Source: Cryptomeria japonica (taxonomy: Eukaryota; Streptophyta; Pinopsida; Cupressales; Cupressaceae). Taken from it: a stretch of DNA of 64,000 nucleotides. The DNA is taken from the NCBI RefSeq assembly GCF_030272615.1, contig NC_081406.1, positions 186,037,770 to 186,101,769 of the forward strand, written 5' to 3'. The position numbers and the translations under genes are program-made. The notes under the pieces are model-generated. The model saw nothing but the letters and a program-made list of their open reading frames with translations. It was not told the origin of the DNA and searched no databases. Positions 57,830 to 64,000 of this stretch are shown piece by piece (position 1 is the stretch's first letter; every line of letters starts with the position of its first letter).

Positions 57830-59083
57830 GAGGTCCACCTTTTCTTGAGAAATCCAAGATGAATCTTCAATTTGTCTATCCTTCCACTTCACAAGATACT
57901 CCTTATACTAATTGCCCTGGGTACTATGCCCAATCCTACTATCCAAAATGTATTCAATCTGATCTAGATCCTTCTGAGGCAATTGTTTCTTTAAGTCTAT
58001 AATAATGTCTTTGTTTAATTCTGATTCATGATATTGATGTATATTTGCAATGTTGAATATAGGTGAAATACTCAAACTATCTGGTAGCTCCACTTCATAT
58101 GTGTTTTTGGAACTGAACTTCCTCATGATCTTGCAAGGTCCAAACTTCCTCATCTACAAATTGTTATAGGTTCCAACTAGAAATATTTCTTTTCTCAGCT
58201 ATACCATCACTTTATCACCAACTTCAAATTCACTGTCTCCTCTTCTCATCTACTTTCTCCTTATACTTGATGTTCATATCCTCCAAATGTTGCTTAACCT
58301 GAATATGTAAGGCCACCATGTGATCTTCAAACTCTTATGCTTTTTCACTCCTCTTGTCTTCATTACTAATATCTCTCAATTCTATTATACATCTAGGGTG
58401 TTCTTTGGTAACACTCTCAAAAGGTGTTCTTTCAGTACTCCTCTACACTAAATTATTGTAGGCAAATTTTGCTTGTGCAAGAATCAAATCCCAACTTTCG
58501 ATTTTCTCTCCAACTAGGCATCTCAGCAAATTTCCCAAACTTCGGTTTACTACCTCTATCTATCCATCAGTCTATGGGTGAAAAGTAGAACTGAATTTCA
58601 AATCTTTCTTCATCTTCTTCCAAGGTGTTCTCCAAAAATAATCAACAAACTTAGTGTCTCTATCTGAAACTATGCTCTTAGGTAATCAATGTAATCTCAC
58701 TACCTCGTTGAAAAATAAGTCGGCTACATGCACTGCATCTGATGTCTTCTTACATGGTATAAAGTGAGACATCTTTGAGAAAATATCCACCACCACAAAT
58801 ATAGAATCATTTCCTCTCCGTGTCTTAGGTAATGCTTATGTCTTCCCAAGGTCTCTCTAGTACTGTCAAAGGATTATATAATCCCACATTCTGACTACTA
58901 CCTTTTGCAACTTGACAAAATCTATAGCTCTGCACAAATTTCCTAAAATCCTTATGAATCTGAGGCCAAAAGTAATGTTCACTCACCAATGCCACTATTT
59001 TGTCAACACTAAAGTGTTCAACCAATCCTCCACTATGCTTCTCTTTTATCATATTTTCACTCATAGAACTCTTAGGTATACAT
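57830..59083 (-). pseudogene. Ty3/gypsy chromovirus integrase with chromodomain
   Basis: Minus strand. The zinc-binding region (HSGGLVEHFSVDK then SYRFCQVAKGSS, with the first Cys of CxxC lost), the catalytic core with Asp in [12 protein letters not shown], Asp in SIVSDRDTKFVDYFW and Glu in IEVVNRSLGNLL, the GPY/F-like module FGPCKIMRKFSSKNTYEVEL, and the C-terminal chromodomain DQIEYILDSRIG then YKEYLVKWKDRQIEDSSWIS all appear in order. Chromodomains steer integration to heterochromatin. Many stops. RT, RNase H and gag are missing because LTR G cuts in at 59,084. Confidence 0.9.
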
Positions 59084-59921
59084 TGTTAGATACTTGATCA
59101 GTCCCAAAGACACTGAGCGGGGGGGGTGAATCAGTGTCTAACGGTAACTGGTAAACAAAAGATTTAAACTTTTTTGTAACTTTATAACCCAAATTAATAT
59201 ACTGGTAAACAAGTAATAATGCAATAAAGAGAAACAAAAGTATAACCATCAATGCACACCATAACACAGATATTTTTGGTGAGGAAACCCAATAGGGGGA
59301 AGCCTCAGTGGGATTTGTGACCCACAATATTTACTCGCTAGCCAATATGAATAAATATTACTTATACAATAGGGGCCTACACATGCAGGAAGGCCAATAG
59401 CCTAGAGCTCACTGCTCAATCACAAAAATGATTCCCATTGACTACAATTGGATAGTTAAATCCAATGATAATGTACTGCTCAAAATAGCATCTACAATGT
59501 TGTATTCAGTACCAGTTTAAGATTTGTCAGATACCTCTACCATAAACCTTGCTTCGCTCTTCTCTGCTCTTATTCACTCATAAAATAATTACATCATAAT
59601 GCATATACAGTTATTCACTCTCATATACTGCTTACATTCATTACCTAATTACATTGCAAAATAACCTACAAGATCTCATACATATATGATTCTTTACAAT
59701 ACATCATGTTGGCTATACAAATAATATTACAATACAAAACAATATTATTTCCATGTCGGCTTAGATTGTCGGTGTAGATTGGATGTCGATGAATAACCTT
59801 GTAGTGTTTGTCGATGCTGGTAGATGATGTTTGTTGCCGGTGTAACCTGTAAACCATTTTACCAAATAGTTGCCATCAATGACAACATCAACTATTCTCA
59901 TCTGAGTGTATAATACCAACA
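59084..59921 (-). repeat. Copia LTR G (3' LTR)
   Basis: Starts TGTTAGATACTTGATCAG, carries a G-run plus TGAATCAGTG and GGCCTACACATGCAGGAAGG, and ends ATAATACCAACA. A polypurine tract follows. Confidence 0.82.
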
Positions 59922-60343
59922 ATCTCCCCCTCTGGCATTGATAGCAACACTCATGAGAAAAATCCAAAAGCTGATATCTGAAAACTGAGTGTGCTCCCCC
60001 TAAGAAAATGATCTCCTTTTGTACATTTTTCTCATACACCACTACTCCCCCTTTGACATCAATGACAAAGGATGTCAAAAGAATCAAAGAATTCAAAATT
60101 TGCCTAGAGGCCTGTAACTGGTTATGTACAATATGAAAAATGTCCGCTAAAACCAAGTTAAGACCTTGCAAAAATTTAGTAATGTCAAAAATTATGGTCT
60201 CTGTTGGTCAGATCATCCCGATCAGATAATATATTTGTTTCTCTTGTGATCTGTTGCCTTGAATAGAATCTTTGGTTAGCTCATTTCGGTGTGTTAATAA
60301 GTTGTCCAATTTGGGACCGAGTTTGTTCTTCAACCCCCGAGTT
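59922..60343 (-). pseudogene. Element G stub: polypurine tracts and end of a G2-like ORF
   Basis: ATCTCCCCCTCTGGCATTG abuts the LTR, and CTCCCCCTAAG and CTCCCCCTTTGACATCAATG follow within 140 bases. Beyond, minus-strand words such as GPKLDNLLTHRNELTKDS look like the end of a coiled-coil protein and loosely resemble the C-terminal end of G2 (VPRLDIMLSSL). The stub ends at LTR H. Confidence 0.45.
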
Positions 60344-61328
60344 TGTTAGGTCCCGGACACAACTAAGAGGGGGGGTGAATCCATTGTCTAATAAATTCAA
60401 ACCAAAAACCAATTAACCAGCTTAATGCTTAATACCGGTAAACCAGTTAAGTGTGTCGGTAGACAGTGTTAACAGTAAATTGCTATACCAGTGAAGATTA
60501 ATGTATGAAACATAAACATAGAGTCATCCACAATACATAACACCAATATTTTGTACGTGGAAACCTTGTAAGGGGAAAAACCACGGTGGGAAACCTTACC
60601 CACAATCAGATGATACTACTATAGATAGTAAGTGTACATAAATGGGGTCTGCACATGCAGAAAGGCCAACAGCCTAGAGCTCACTGCTCAATCACCAAAT
60701 GGGAATCACACTGACTACAGTTGGATGGTTAAATCCAATAAGAATGTATTGCACAAAATAGCATCTCCATATGTTGGATTCAGTACCGGTGTAATGCTGA
60801 TATGCTTCTACAAAAACCTAACTTCACCTTCAAATGATGTCTTCATGTATACCTCTGCTTAATCTTGCATATACCTTCACACAATTCTTTTTCGCATTCC
60901 ACACTTGGTCTTACAAATAAGATCTTACATTTATACCATAACCTAAGACCAATTTTAGTAGGTCAGCTCTACAAGATATTACAATAAAAATATTTTATAA
61001 ACAATATAATATCCGATGCAATAACCGATTAAACATGTCAGCTTAATGCATTTACATCAATAATAAATCATCTCCATAGTGTGCCATGCTGATCTAGAAA
61101 AGATAAACCTGTCAGTGTAACCCTAGATAACCCTGGACCTATTTGTCGGTAAAAGCAAATATGTAAATATGAATATACCAATGATTAATTCTTCAAAACA
61201 AAGTGTCCACATGATGTCTTTGACATTACCAAGTGTCTTCCATATCATTCCAAGTGTTAGTGAACATTATATCCTACCGATGAACCATATACCAGTAACT
61301 GTGCAATAGTTACTTGCCATCCGGTGAA
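60344..61328 (-). repeat. Copia LTR H (right limit uncertain)
   Basis: Starts TGTTAGGTCCCGGACACAAC, then GAGGGGGGGTGAATCC, GGGGAAAAACCACGGTGGG and AGGCCAACAGCCTAGAGCTC, all diagnostic of the copia LTRs here. There is no primer site before it, so it is a solo or 3' LTR. No CCAACA end was found. The copia-like text stops near 61,328. Confidence 0.72.
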
Positions 61329-64000
61329 TGTGTGAGGCCCTACCCCGATTCAGTTTGACATTTTCAGTTATTTGCATATTGAGACTATTATGGATGCTTT
61401 ATTTTATGCATTATGGACTTAGAACACATATGATACCATGATTTGGACCGCACTGACATTTGTTGATGTTTTATTTCTTGCATGATGATTATGGAACCTT
61501 AGATATGTTACTAGAATAGAATTACATTATGATGGTGAATGTCATTTGCAGGATTTTATTTTGATGAAAGAAAAATGATGCATAATTATGAATGGTTCAT
61601 TTTTGGGAAATTATGTTGTTTTCTTATGTGAAATTGGATGTGAAAACAAATGAGATATTGAATCATTGTTGCCTAATGTATGAGTGTTTGAATTGCAATG
61701 GAATCCATGCATTTGATTATGAATAATTGTGATTATTTGGAGTTACTAATGTGTTAATTGAGATGCACAGGAAATTATCCATGTGACCATGGAATTTATG
61801 GAGAATCAAGCCTAGACCAATGTGCGTTTGTTAAGCCGGGAGTTGTCTATTTGGAGAGACAACACCCCTCCCCTTGTAATGTATTTTATTTGTGATGTGT
61901 ATAATGCTTGAATGTAAAATTTAATTTATATGTAATTGTGTAATCCTTCAAGAGACCAATTTTCCATGTGTGATTTTTATATTTTATTTTTGTTGTGTCA
62001 CTTGACACATGTGCTGATTAAGTGTCATTGAGTTGACTTGTCTCTTGGAGGGAGTTTTGTTTCTACCAAAGCCATTCAAAAACATGAGTGTGGTCCCAAA
62101 TTTGTCTTGGGTAGGGAGTCATGGGAGTGGTCAACTCATGCTTGACCCGTAGGTAAACTTCAGGGGAGTTTCCAAAGGGTTTAATGGACTCCTAGGGTAA
62201 GTTTTTAGGCTTTTCCAAAGGTCCTAAGGGTATACCTATGGGTTAGGGGTGTTTTGCAACATGTGGCTTCTCCCATGTGACTATGAAGTCACTTCAAAAA
62301 GTGATAATTCCAAGATGCACGAAAATTGGACTTAGAAAGTTCTCCCTAGGATAGAGAACCTTCCCTTTAGGAGTCAAACTCTCTTCCCCATCTTCTTCCA
62401 CCTTTTCCCTTTCCAATTTTGGTAGTGTGTAAGAGTTTGGGAAGGGCAACCAATGGGAACTCACACCTCACCCAAGGGGTTGGGAAGTGTGTGAGAGGCC
62501 TTCTTAGGCAAGATTTTGCAAACTTAGTGAGTAATCACCCACTCTCCTTTCTTGGGAGATTTTGCTTGTTTTGAAAAAGTTAATAGGAGTTGGCATTTTA
62601 GTGGAATTTTGGGAGAAAAGATAGTGGAAATTGGGCAGCTCATCTTCAACTAAAGTTAGCAAACCTTTTGGCAGAATTAGGTTGGTTACTCTCTTCTTTC
62701 TTTTATCATGTTGAAATGATAGTTTATGTTGTTTTGTAACAAGATAGGAGTTGCTTGAAAGATTGTGTTTTAAGAAGTTTTTGTGTTGAAGTAAGATGTA
62801 TAGTTTTCCTTTCTATGTGTTTGTTGTGTTCTCTTGTTGTTTTTTTTTGGGAGTGTCCAAGATCTCCTATCCTTGGGAGGGTAGGAAGATCTTGGGGTGG
62901 AAGGAGTTTGACAGCCATGGGTGAGAGGCTCTCCTTATGGAGAGTGTTCTCAAGGAGTCCTTGGTGACCCTTGATGCATAGCCATGTGTATGCATTTGGG
63001 GGTCATAAGGGGAGCATATATGGCCTTGAGCCTTTTTGGGGGGCATAAGGTTTGTGAAATGTTTGGGTTGCATTTGTGTTGCCATGAGGTGGCTAGTGTA
63101 GTATTGTTGTTTGGCATGCATTCTCCCCATTGGTACATGTTCCACTTCCACCCATGGAAGAGTCACCATGAAAGTGGTAAATGTGAAGCTTGGGAAGGGG
63201 AAATTTGATTGTAAATGTGTTCCTACGTTTTGTAGTGGTTTTGCATGTTTGTAACCCGTCTAGTGCTTGGTTCTCCAAGCTCGGGGGTGGCTTCTAGTAA
63301 GCCTAGGCTGGGAGGTGAGCTTCCCATGGTCAAAATGTGTTGTTTTGCAGGTTGCATGGGAATGGGAAAGAGAAAGATTGAAAGACCATGTTGCTGTTTT
63401 ATGTTGCAGAAATTAGTTAATATGGGCAATGTATTCTCTTGAGAGTTGCAAATGAAAAGAAAGAGCTAGAAGGTGTTATTATTAAGGAAGGAGGTTAATG
63501 TATTCCATGATAGCTTGTAAAAGAAAGAGAAAGGCATTGTGTGTTTGTTTTCAAAAATAATGTAGCAATGTATTTCTGTTATCTTGAAAAGGGGGAAATG
63601 TAGGTGTTTTAAACTTCAGAACTTCTTTGTAACCATGCTCATTGTATTTAAATCTGTTAAAGAAATACATGATGTTTTCACTATTTTAGTTAGTTGCAAA
63701 TGAAAGCATTAGTGTATTAGATTGTATGAAAATTTTGTGTTTAACTAGGGTGGAAAAGTAGATGCATTATATTTTTATGTATTCTACAAATAAATGAAAC
63801 CATGTTGTTGTAAATTTAATAAAACAGTCTTTTATTTTCTGGTTATTGCAGAAAAGGAATTTTATTAAACAAGTTTATCCTTTGCAAAGAGAAAAAATAT
63901 AGGACTTTTAGCCTTTAATGTTATCATTTTGTTTCAAAATAGAAGACAGATCTAGAAATCCCCATGAAATGTATTTTGTTGTTTACACATTAGGATTAAT
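61329..64000. other. No gene seen; probably old LTR sequence
   Basis: Begins TGTGAGGCCCTACCCCG, an LTR-like start. It contains GAGTTGTCTATTTGGAGAG/ACAACACCCCTCC near 61,847, an inverted-repeat-like block, and later polyadenylation-like AATAAA words near 63,790 and 63,819. Open frames near 62,867-63,440 have no recognisable domain. Confidence 0.35.

Noticed and set aside
59079-60343. Full element made of LTR G and LTR H as a pair
   Set aside because: The two LTRs differ too much at their starts, the interval is only about 420 bp, and no primer site precedes LTR H.
62867-63442. Overlapping open frames of 60-100 codons on both strands
   Set aside because: No domain, no splice or start context, and frames overlap on both strands in a locally GC-richer patch; chance ORFs are the simpler reading.

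Overview
This is a transposon-dense, gene-poor stretch of a large plant nuclear genome. A plant-type clathrin heavy chain (CHC) relic with introns, decayed Ty1/copia and chromodomain Ty3/gypsy LTR retrotransposons stacked in one another, and noncoding filler between them suggest a seed plant with a very large genome, most likely a gymnosperm. The gymnosperm call is an inference from style, not from a marker gene. No intact host gene, tRNA, rRNA or CRISPR array was found.

Left part (1-25,640). A multi-exon + strand relic comes first: a SET-domain remnant, then exons resembling the plant Ptta/En/Spm transposase family. Next is a CHC pseudogene in two blocks on the same strand and in the same order (4,483-5,272 and 23,034-24,441), about 17.8 kb apart. 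Inside the gap lies an uncharacterised minus-strand ORF of roughly 1,000 codons (here G1). Copia element A (7,945-20,294, target duplication AAATC) splits G1 in mid-frame. A itself carries a 5.1 kb TG...CA unit (9,382-14,504). A 219-bp tandem array (21,880-22,790) follows G1. The second CHC block is scrambled by a 415-bp tandem duplication.

Middle part (25,640-48,583). Copia B (26,046-30,692, + strand) is internally deleted, so its gag runs straight into the end of reverse transcriptase. Copia C (minus strand) lost its 3' end near 32,330. Its gag was split by the large, relatively young LTR element D (34,887-47,853, target duplication CATAC). D has 1,547-bp LTRs about 98% identical by eye and no recognisable pol. 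It carries a roughly 943-codon Q/P/S-rich sense ORF with only two in-frame TGA stops, and on the opposite strand a decayed plant mobile domain (PMD) gene.

Right part (48,584-64,000). The 5' LTR of C sits inside an older copia LTR (element E). Upstream of E's polypurine tract lies a second uncharacterised ORF of about 1,000 codons (G2), split by solo LTR F (53,685-54,835, target duplication CCAGA). A gag fragment with four zinc knuckles, a truncated chromovirus (integrase and chromodomain), and copia LTRs G and H follow. The last 2.7 kb has no recognisable gene.

The insertions give a partial order. G1 is older than A, and A is older than the 5.1 kb unit. E is older than C, and C is older than D. 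G2 is older than F. Coding relics are mostly broken by TGA, TAG and TAA codons that look like C-to-T decay, as expected of long-silenced methylated DNA.
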